A DNA stretch of 64,000 nt, from assembly GCA_963678705.1 (NCBI GenBank), contig OY783214.1, forward strand, positions 1,488,001 through 1,552,000, in the 5' to 3' direction. Shown here piece after piece: positions 38,201 through 50,213 of the stretch. The notes under the pieces are model-generated. The model was not told the DNA's origin. It worked only from the letters and a program-made list of their open reading frames with translations, and ran no database searches. Both the position numbers and the translations under genes were made by a program. This stretch comes from Panorpa germanica. Lineage: Eukaryota > Arthropoda > Insecta > Mecoptera > Panorpidae. Every line of letters starts with the position of its first letter. The first letter of the stretch is position 1.

Positions 38201-41200
38201 TTAACTCACAAACTCTGACGGTTTAAAGACATAGCTGTCTAGAAATTTTAAACAAGAGTTTATAATCTGATACTAACTAAAATAGGTAAACCAGAATTCT
38301 ATTTCTTTCGTTAAAGTTTCTCCACTGTAACCACGTAATTTGGCAAAATACAACAGACTTTCGTATGCTGTCATATTATCACTAAGTGCTGAGTTATAAG
38401 GGCAATATCCAATATTTGACATGTAGAATGATCGGTTCTTGTCGATAGCTTGCTTGTACATGTACATATTTCCTTGACTTGGAGGAACAAGTCCAGCTAG
38501 TATCCGTAGAATCAATGACTTTCCAGAATTCGTTGCACCACAGATAACGATAGATTCTCCAGACTGTAAATTTAGTGGTTATAAATTGTAACTACATGTA
38601 TATTGAAATAAAACTAAACATACCGTTACTGTTAAGTCGATGCATTGAAGAATGACGTTTGAGTCAAAGATCTTCGTCATGTTGTACACGAAATAGTTGA
38701 ATTTAGTCACTCTTGATGATGCTGAAACAATTTATTGAGATATTTTTTGTTTGTAATCTTAATAATAGTATGTCGCACATTACTTTACAATAAAATACGA
38801 ATCTACACGATGAAAAATTTTAGGCCTATCGTAATCCTATAGTAAAGGGATCTTTACTCATTTTTTCATCCTAAATACAGTAAAGTAAACCTCGTCTCTT
38901 CCTAAAGATTATTATATGACCCTTCCCTGGTCCTAAACTCTGTAAACCTTTTTTAAACCTAATATGGTCTAAAGCAATGTCTTAATACCTGCTATGGGTG
39001 TACGAAATGGATTCTATTGTTAAGGGATGAATATGAAATATTGAGTTAGAGAGATATTCAGCCTCTTGCGCACTCTAGTCTTATATCTCTATGGTTATAC
39101 CATTACCAAATATCGAATTCGGTTAAAAGCAAACAACAACAAGAATTACAAAGAACAGCAAACTAGTATTGCGGACTTTAAATTAATTCTAATAATGAAC
39201 CAGTATAAAAGTAATTTGATTTAAATAAAAATTAAAAGTGTGATTTTGAATTAAAGTAAATAAACATTCTTTTAAAATAAATTTAAATTTTTTTTGTTAA
39301 CTTAGCCGACGCAGAAGTTTACTTATATACGTGAACAAATAATAACAAATCTACCATACAAAGAAACTACAACACCAGGGCTTGAAAACAAGTCGTAAAG
39401 AAATGTGATTATCAATTGTATATCGTGAGCGGTCAAAGGTTAAAGCAATTATAATATTGACACTAATTGAGTAAGTAAAGCTTACCAAAATTGACAGCTA
39501 CTACGAACTTAATGCATTGTCAAAGTAATAAAATTGAACCAGTTAAAACTAGCTAAAAGTAATGTAGGACTAGGAGCGCGTTTCACTAAGCAATCAAAAC
39601 GATCACGGTCGCCAAGTTTGTACGGCAGAATAATCGTTTTGATCGTTGTGAACGCTTAGTGGAACGCGCCCCTAGTATACACTTAATAAACTTTATGTTC
39701 TAGTATACAAGTACTAAACTTCACTCACTTTCATTGACAACTATTAAAAGAAAAAAAATTTATATGAAAATAAATTAAACAAACAGCAAAGCTTCTAGAC
39801 AAAATCTTATACAAGAATCTTACAGTCCGTTTGCGGCACCGGTGACTTTGGCATACAAAAAAAAAAGTAGACAAGAAATTAAGATAACGTATTGATTTAA
39901 TAGATCTAAATAAAATAGTGGTACCTCAAGCTCAACCATTTCTATTGATCGATGGCCTAGTGACAAGAAAATCAACATACTTTACAACACTGGACATCAA
40001 TTTGGAATTGTGATCAGAAAGAAAACTGCCTTCGTAACGTAAGAAGCGTTACCTTTTGGCATAAAGACATCACCAGCTATTTTTCAAAGGGTACTACGTT
40101 ACATTTTAAGAAAGTGTAGGATTAATGATTTTAACAAGTAAACAACATAGATGACATCCTAATATTTTCTAGGACTTTTCCTGAGCACTATAATTATCTA
40201 TCACAATTGTCCAAAGCTATAAAAAGGCAGGGTTTTCTAAAATTCACAAAATGTATATTTGCTTGAGACTCAGTGAGATATCTCGGTCATGTAATACATA
40301 ATAATATAGTACGACCAATAAGAGATAATTTAGTTCCAATAAACGATTTCCCAATATTAAAAACTTAGAAAAATATTAGACATTATCTATGGTAAGATAA
40401 CTTCTACCTAAAAATGCGGTATTTTTAGAACCCCGTCATAATTTACTTAAAAAAGTCAGAAATTTATTTAGTCTGCAGATTGTCATAAATAATTTGAAAA
40501 CATAATAAACTTATTGTACTCATAACCAGTCTAAGAAATATTTGATCAGAGTTTACAAATAAACATTCACACAGAAGCATCTTTGAAAAGTATTGCGACA
40601 GTGTTAAAACAAATACAATCAAATGGAAAAGATAACCCAGTGGCATACTTCTCAAAAAAATTAGATCAAGAACAAAAAAAGGCAGTGTATTGAGAATGTC
40701 TATTAGCTATTAAAGAAGCAATAAGATACTGGAAATACTAGATAATAAGTTGATCGCTTACAGTATATTCTGACCTAATTACTATAAAAAATGAAACGAG
40801 AGAATAGAATAAATATGGTCTAATGTCACATTTAGGTACAGTTAGAAGACAATGTGGCACAAAGTCTCCAATCTAAAACAATACGATAAGAGCTGGCTGG
40901 CTGAACAAGAACTCAAGAATTGGAAGAACGCGTTGAACTCGTCTAAAAGATGGAAAGCAACTAGCAGGACCCCAGTTAGCACATCTTGTAATACGGTTAC
41001 GAAAACCAGTATTATCAAGCCATTCTTATACGATGGAACAATCTCATGGCAAGAATATGAGGTTTAATTTACAGTCATAGCGGAATTTAATGGTTGGAGT
41101 GACAGAGATTGTGCAGGCCAGTTAGCGGCTATGTTGCGGGGCTCAGCAATTGTTGCTTTCTAAAACATGAAAACAGACGAGCGGCGAAGCTACACGGCCC

Positions 41201-44200
41201 TAAAAGCAATGTTAGGCTAGCAATGTGGCAAAGAAAGTTTCGCACCTTTATTCTGTGCGTATCTTGTAAACAGGAGAAAAGCTCCGAAAGAAAGGCTAGC
41301 GGACCTAGCTACTTATATCGAAAAGTTGGCGAATCGTGCTGCAGGCAGAGCTCTCGGAGAAGCACTATGAAATTTGGAGGTTCAATATTTTGGTAAAGCG
41401 GTACGGGGGCGCAGAATAAAAGAGGCCATATTAATAAAGGGCGCCGTTTCTGCATCTCCCTCTCATTCCACCCCTACTATAAACGATGTGCTTAGGCGAT
41501 TGGCAGACCTTGAGGATCGAAACAAGAACCGTTACAATCCAGGAATATTACAAGAGGTCGGCGATCGTCTCCCAACAGGGGAAGAAACTCAACTGCGAAT
41601 GGCACAACCTCGGAAAGACGACCCTCGACATCAGCTGCCCCTATGTTCTCACACACGTTCAGTTGATTCGCCAACGCATTGGGATGGTTGATTAGTCTAT
41701 CACTATATTTTGTACTGGATTTAAATATTTCATCTTTGATGGATGCTATTGGAATGTCTTTCAGGATGACTTCGTTAGTGACGTAGTATGGTGCATCTGT
41801 AATAAGTCGAAGTACTTTATTTTGGAACGGCTGGGTTATGGGTATATTGGGACCAATTATCCAATATTGCTATTATCCTGATTTTAAGACAAAGCTGCTT
41901 TCTGCATAGACGGAAGAGTTCCGGAAAGCTAACCTATGGTCTATGGCGATTAATAGTAGTACTACGAGAACACATGCTGCAGCTACAAGTCAAGAAGTTA
42001 GCCATTCCATAGATAGGTTGCGGACACGATTATTTAACATGGGTAAATATAGAGCATCTACTAAAATACATGTTCTATGACTTGAAGCTTAACGGTCAGG
42101 TCTATATCCCAAAACCAGTAACTACCGTTCCCGTAAAATGCTTGATGCGGTTGAAGGCTAAAACCGGAGAAACTCAAGTAACAATGAATAACGATCTAGT
42201 CAGGCTATAGTCCTCGCGTAAAAAAATATTGATCTATGTGGAAGTGTCTAGAACTTCACAAAGGAAGGCTATATCGCTTGTGGTAGACGACAGTCCAGCA
42301 ATTCGACAACTGATAGTGCCCAAAAAGTTAGTCCCGGATATACTGAAGCAGGTAAACGATAGTTTCTCAAGTGGACATTTCGGAGTGTCTTAAACTCTAG
42401 AGAAGATACGGCAAAGATATTACTGGCCGCAGTACGGAATTTCAGTGGAACGTTATTCTCGAAATTGTTATACTTGTACGGCCAGTAAAGTACCTATACT
42501 GTAGGACCACCTTTCGAAAGAGTTAGAGTGGACATTTAAGGATCATTACCACAGAGCCAAACCGGCAATAATTACGTGTTAATCGTGGTCGATTACTTCA
42601 CCAAATGACCTGAAATACTTCTTATCCCGAATTAAGAAGCGATTACAAGAGTCTTTGTGCAAGAAGCAGTATCCCGTTATGGAGTTCCCCTAGAGCTACA
42701 TTCGGATCAAGAAGAAATTTTAATGCCGCCGTATTTCAGTAGATATCGAAGCTTCTGGGGACGCATAAAACTCGGACTACACTATTGAATCCACAGTCAA
42801 GCGGCATGGTTGAGAGACTAAATCGATCAATACCTGTCGAAATTCGTCAATGGGAATCAGGTCCATTGGGACGAGATGACACTTCTTTTACTATTGGCCT
42901 ATCGGTCAGCAAGGCACAAAGCAACACGGCTGTATAGGTTTGCTATCCTAAGAAAAATATAGGATAAAGCACTACGCTACAAGCCAAATGGGAAGGACCG
43001 TATTTGATATCGGCTGTCATTTCGGACGTAATCTTTAAGGTACAGTGCTATTTTGTGCTATTAAATAAAGTCTGTAAATAGTGTAAATTCGTTTTTTTGT
43101 GACAAATCCTTATTTTATAAGTTACAACGCCTCAAAATAGTGAAGATAGTTATTCCGTTCGGTAATTAAAAAGAACCCAAGTCGCAGCCGTGATACGGGA
43201 CATATATAGAAGGTTCCAAATTTATCCTTCCTTCCTTATTCCTCGCTCTCACCTACAACTTTATACCTTAGGCGTCATAGAAGGTTTCAAAGCCCAGACT
43301 TCTTTTATACCCCTTTCACACTCTTACAAGTTTGTATCCTTTGTTGTTAGAAGCTGAAGAGGATAGTTGCTACGCACACATGCCGCTAAATTGTGCAGTT
43401 GCAACTAAATTAATGAAACAAACTTATTTCGTCTCTGTTTTCAATTACGTTCTTGACAAATTTTGGTAAATAATATTTGGAGCCCATGAGTTTTGACACT
43501 TTTTAAAATGGAACTTTATTTTCAGAACCTATGGTCCTTCAAACCTTTTCTACAAAAAAATGTTAACTTACTACTTTGTTTGTTAATAACTTACAGTTTA
43601 TTTCTTTTTGGATGGTTTCTTTCTCATAATCAATTTCCGGATCCACGTTGAGATTAGATGCCAAATCAATATCTTTTTCAAACAGCATAATGTGCAACCT
43701 GTTTAGGATATTTAATTCGTTGCATGCAATCAACGTCTAAAATTTTAAGAACACTGTTAGTAGCAGAACATACAATTTCAAAACCATTTTATGTCTTAAC
43801 CGTTTTAATAATGTATTAATATTATCCCGCTAAGCACAGTTACTTGCATTTGGGGTTCATCTAATATAGGAACCTTACGAGTTACATGAAACTTATTTTA
43901 AGGGTAATTACTTGGGTTAAATGACTTGACTTTTCATAGTTTAGTCATTTTAAATCTGAACAAAACAGCAAAAAGGTAATTTAATGTATAAGACGTAGAT
44001 TCTTCTTTCTTTAGAGTTAGATGTGTCACATATACTACCTGGACTGACGGATCTATTTTCACCAAATTTTTGCAGTTTCTTTTATATTTTATTCAGACTT
44101 TACAAAATGTTATATTTTCTCTTTTCAAGAAAGATATATAATATAATAGTTTACAAAAGATTCTGATTTTATTTCATTTGTCTCCGTTCGTATTACTTCG

Positions 44201-47200
44201 GGTCTGGTCACTTATTTCTGACGACATAATTTAGTTAATTGTAATAAGTTGAGTTAATAGTATTAACAATTGTAAAATAACGTTATTATTTGTTATGTTA
44301 GGTAGACCGTTACGAAGATTATAAAGTCTTAAGAAGACCTTGAATTGAATTAAAAAGTATCAATAGAAAAACCTTTTTTTAATAAACATTATTCGATTTC
44401 GCTTATGTGTGTTAGTAAATATTACATGTTTTGTTTTTAGCGGGATTTGATTAAATTATGATAGCATACCGTAAAGACGATTATATGTCCAATTAGAGCT
44501 GCTAACATATGAAGACTATTTGGAAACCGTAGAATCAAGTAGAAAGCACTGCAGCCTCCAGTAAGACATCCAGATTCTGAAATATAAAAAAAATTAATAT
44601 TAATAAATAAATTTTCAGAAAATTGAAAAATAAATAAAGTAATATTATGAGATCATTTTTAAAATGGAAAATAGTGTTGTCATATCAGTTGTCTTTGACT
44701 TCTGATTTTAATTGTAGTCTGATTTCATTTCGACTGGGTCCATAATCCAAAAATTAGATGTTGATTATTCAGATGTATTATTTTTTTAAATATCTGGTTT
44801 AAAAGACATTCTATACTCTTCAAACAATAGCTTTTTTTATTATTTATCAATTAGCAACTTTTATTACTATATTTCATAACAAACAATACTAGGGACCATC
44901 TATTCACATCCTCATAATTTCCTCCTAATTTTTAGGTTTGTTTTTACATTAATTTTATATTTGTCACTGTTTTTCAAAAGCTTTATTCTTCCAGTAAATG
45001 GTTGATCAAGCATTTTCTTATTTCTTTGGCAAGGGTCTGTATCTGGAATTATCAAGGATGCTTTATTTTGAAAACGTTGAATTACTTATATGTTTGTCTT
45101 CTTTGTGCATCCCCATTCATTATAGACCAGGGTCGATAATTTTAGAAACGAAAAAAAATTAAAGTAGGATAAAACCTATTGGAAAAGGAAGGGAATACCA
45201 CTAAAATGAAAGGAAAAATAAATTACGGTCGATCTGTGGTTGGGAAGGGGTAGGAGGTGAGTTTTTAAGGGTAAAAATCGGTAAATCTCGATTTCCGGCA
45301 AAACTACAAGTCCTATCGAAAAAAGTTAAATGGCAAAGTTGTAGAAAATAAAAAGATCTACAACTTTTGTATCTATACTTTTTCTCCAAAACCTCAAAAT
45401 TTATGTGAAAAATCCAAAAAACCGCATTTTTGATTTTTTATTTTTATCTTTTACAAGAAATTTTTCTTTTCATTATATTTGGTGAAAACTTATCTCTTTA
45501 TGTCCCAAATACACTTAAGATTTAAAATATTAATTTTTTCACCCTATTTTGACTCGATATCGAAAAAGCACCCTAATTTTCAATCGAAAATTCTCACGTC
45601 AAAATATCTTATTTTTCAAAAAAGTCGGTGGGCTTTTTGTTCGTTGAAATCTCTATTTTCTGATGGTGTAAAAAAAAAATATACATTACTATGGAAAATT
45701 TTTTTAGAAAATGCAAAAAATCGAAAAATACTAAAATTCGAATTTTTTTTTTAATCTTCAAGACCATCACCGTCTTCGTCTCCAACATTATTTTCGGTCT
45801 GCATTGGTTCTTCATCCGCAATTTCATCTGAATCATTAACTTCCTCGTAGATTTTTTTCTCCACATTGGCGCATTGTTCAGAACCATGACAATTTGAGCA
45901 TAAATTTGTGCATTTTAAACCATGTTTTCGGCAGCCACATTTTAAAGTATTACATCCAGTTTCACAGCTGCAGCAAATAGTTTTCAGCAATTTTTCCGGA
46001 ATTAATTCTATTTCTGTAAATTTGGGCATAATTCCATGTTGATGTTGCTTCCAGCCCCAATCTGTTGCTGTCAATTCATTACCCAGCCACGTTTGAAGCT
46101 AATAATATGCCCTGTAACAATGTTGTTCTGCTGCACCTTCTGTGGGTGGGAGATTTGCCAATATGAAAGATGATTTAATTTTTGCAATTGATATTTTAGA
46201 AATCTTAATTGATTCAGTGTTATATTATCCTTTTTACATTTATAAATAGATTTAATTAATTTTAATCCATATTTTTTTATATCTTCTTTTAAATCTCTTT
46301 TTTTAAAAATTGACAAATTTGACAAATTTTGATTGTCTAATAATGAATTTACGATAGTTTTCTTTCCTTTTCCGGCAAATCCAGATGTTCTGTCGCAACC
46401 AGAAAAACAATGCAGAAATACAACGATGTTTTTGACGGATTCACATTTGAAACTATTAGACGTGAAAAAAAGATCTTTTATATTATTAACTTTGTTAACT
46501 TATTTAGCTGTTAATTATAGTTGCGGCTTGTTAATCGATTTGCAATTTTTTGTTTATTAATCTAACATGGAACCTAACGTTTTTCGAGTAATTAAAGTAA
46601 AAATTTTAATGAATACCTCAAAATTGTACATAAAGATTAAAAAAAAAATTTCGAATTTTAGTATTTTTCGTTTTTTTGCATTTTCTGAAAAATTTTTCCA
46701 TAGTAATGTATATTTTTTTTTACACCATCAGAAAATAGAGATTTCAACGAACAAAAAGCCCACCGACTTTTTTTAAAAATCAGATATTATGACGTGAGAA
46801 TTTTCGATTGAAAATTAGGGTGCTTTTTCGATATCGAGTCAAAATAGGGTAAACAAATTAATATTTTAAATCTTCAAAATTCCAGTGTGTTTGGGACATA
46901 AAGAGGTAAGTTTTCACCAAATATCATGAAAAAAAAAATTTTTTTGTAAAAGATAAAATAAAGAATCAAAAATGTGGTTTTCTGGATTTTTTACATGAAT
47001 TTTGAGGTTATGGAGAAAAAATGTTAATACAAAAGTTGTAGATCTTTTTATTATCTATAACTTTGTTATTTAACTTTTTTCGATAGGACTTGTAGTTTTG
47101 CCGGAAATCGAGATTTACCGATTTTTACCCTTAAAAACTCACCCCCTACCCCTTCCCAACCGCAGATCGACCGTAATTTATTTTTCCTTTCATTTTAGTA

Positions 47201-50180
47201 GTATTCCCTTTCTTTTCCAATAGGTTTCATTCTACTTTAATTTTTTCTCGTTTTTAATTATTTTTGACGGCTTCGACCCTGGTCTATTACTGTTTTAGTG
47301 GTTTAATTCTTTATAACTTCTTACTTCTTTTACTTCTGAAGGCAAACCAATGCTTGTGAATGAGATTATCACTTAAAATATGTCGATTATTCTCATTAGA
47401 AGTAATTTCTAAATTCTTATTTATTTTTCATTTTTTTTAAATTTTAATTTTTATACTTTATACAAACTATTTTAATGATTTAAACTATTCATCTAAAAAA
47501 TCCTTTTAACCAATTCTAAACCATTATTTCGCAGCGCCGCCTAATTTAAATTTAATCTGTAAATTAGGAAATCAGCTCTTAAGGATGTATGAGCAAGAAA
47601 ATAATTTTCGATTTAAGGGCTCAAAATTTTTGTACGTGTAGATTCCTGGTCAATGAATTTACTGTTAAAATTTCAGGGTAGGTAACCGTTCATATTTTAA
47701 AGAAATTAATTGTTGAAAATTGACATAATTAACATTGGTCTTATGGGGAAATGGGTACAAGTGATCATAAATCAATAAATATGAGTATGTTCTGTATTAC
47801 GTAGCATAAAAAAAAACTATGCATTAGAAAGGTGAATATTGGCGTCACACGTCAATATTTTAAAAATACTATGTAACCGTTCATCCTGGAAAGATAATTA
47901 GAAATGAAATTCAAATTATGATATTTAAAAAAATATTTTTCGCCACATTTGACACTTGGCAACGTTGCACTGCTATAATAAGCGTCACAGCACGGCAGCG
48001 GCGAAAACGGTACATACAAATTTAAATATAACCTCATTCAGAGCTGTCAAAATAAATATTACGTGATAGTAACAGCAAAAATTAAATACAAAAATTAAGA
48101 AAATAGCATATATATAGAATTAAAATATTTATTAACACTTTAATAATTTAATAGCATAACACATTTTAACAAAAATTTATTTTTGTTAATTTTATGAAGG
48201 ATAAAAATCCTTATGCAGCCAAGTTAATAGACACAGTGTCAACTTTAGCAGATTGTACAAATTATTTTCCTCCATTAGTTGTAAGATCATTAACAGCAGA
48301 CGCACTCGGTGGTATTCCTCTTGTCGGTAAAATGTAAACATTATATTCTGAGTAGTTGTATTTTGCTGCAATCTGAATTGTTTCACTGGCTTTTCCAAAA
48401 CCAGTGGTTTCTAAATCAAAGAACACAAGTGCTGCTGCATTATTAATCGCAATTGAACTTTTAAATCCCAATGTCTAATCCAGTCTGCGACTGATAACAA
48501 AATGTAATCAAATGTAGCATGATTCAAATCAGACCATTTTATAATATGATGATCAGCTTCTCTCCGTAATCTAGCAATGCTACTTGAATCATCTTCTCCA
48601 ATTAACACCACAATTTTTACACGTTCAACTGTAAAGTCTTTATACTGTCTTTATAACTGCGTACAAGCATCTCAACAGTCATGTCTGACTCCATGGCCTT
48701 CGAACTCCCACTGAAATTTTCACGGTAGTCATGATCATTTTTATCATGTCCTTTCACATCTCATGCATTGTTTATTTCTCGTACTATATGCAACAACGTA
48801 GAATGACCTAAGAAAAACCAATTGTAATAATTCGAAATATTAAATTTAACAAATTTTTAATCTTAAATATTCATTACCAGTTAAACTATTATACGTTCTT
48901 CCTGCTTCCTTTTTTGCCACCCAGCATCTATACTCAATATGAACACTACTGTATCCTCCTTTGAAATAACTTTAGGTGATTTTGAACTATATTTTAAGGA
49001 AAAAAATGCTATATTAGTAATAATATAAGTCATTTCTTAGTTTATAATAATGTTAATGAATCGTAATACCTTTGATGAGCTATTGGGAAACTTCTTTCTA
49101 TTGTCATGCAATTCCGGCAACTTATTCGAGCAATAGCCATCCCTACACAAATCAAATCGATTCATATCGATTGTTGGAACATTCATATCGTTATCAACTG
49201 TTGGAATATTGAGGCAAACTAGAATATTGTTTAAATGAGTTATTCTAATCCCACCGGTTAGAGTTGTTAGAAAATAATAGTCATAATTAAAGAATAGAAA
49301 AGAAAATAAATTGAATATTACTATCTTCTTTTTATAGAAATATTTACCCATAGCAGTTTCTCCATTAATAACACATTTAGCAGCGGTGGTTTGTTGTGAT
49401 GTTTGAATCTCGGACATTTTTTTACATCTTCTGACATATTCTTTTTTTACAAATCGCAAAGACAGGGCATCAGTACACGAATCACTATTTTAGCGCTATT
49501 TTATTGATGTCAATAATTCGTCGGCCTTCAATAATTGATCCTAAAATGTTAAACTGCATATTGAGGTTTTATGAAAGATTCAATGCGTATGTTTGATGAT
49601 TGTGAAAGTACCAAACATCCGACAATGTCTAAAAAAAATTGTAAACAATTTACATGTATACATGAATAATATAAAATATAATATTAAATACAATCATTAT
49701 ACATACCGTAGTTCCACACACATATTAAATGAATTATTATCTATTTCTGGTGGTCGTTCTTTACAAAATAATCCTTTCTTGTCAAGCTTTTGAGGTATAT
49801 CCATTTTTAAATGTCAAAAATTTAAATTTATTCAAATGTCACTTGAAAAAAGTAAACAAAATTTAAGCTGTGTTGCCAAATGTAAAATCACGTCACGTGA
49901 TAATTTTCTTCCCTTCTCCCCGCAAATGCTCATACCTATCCCCACCCTTCAAAATTCAGTATTAGGCCACACCTTCGCTCATACATCCTTAAAATACTAA
50001 AGTTAATAATTATCAAATCGAGCAATAAAATACAATTTATTATCCATATGGATTAATTAACCTTACTTATCGGTCCGATGTAAGACAGTTTTGCGTTCAA
50101 TGCAAAGCGGACAAGTTATATCTTAATATATAATCTTATAATCTTAATCTTAATAATCTTATCTTAATCTTAATCTTATC

Positions 50181-50213
<33 letters not shown>

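Noticed and set aside
38278-38300. Alternative donor GTTTAC at 38291-38286 for the Walker A exon
   Set aside because: It would throw the next exon out of frame and into a stop, whereas GTTAGT at 38277 keeps the NBD2 frame.
45201-45757. Open frames within the long inverted arms (45201-45389, 45479-45754, 46567-46776)
   Set aside because: They mirror each other in the two arms, have biased Phe/Ser/Lys content and no recognisable domain; they are by-products of the inverted repeat.
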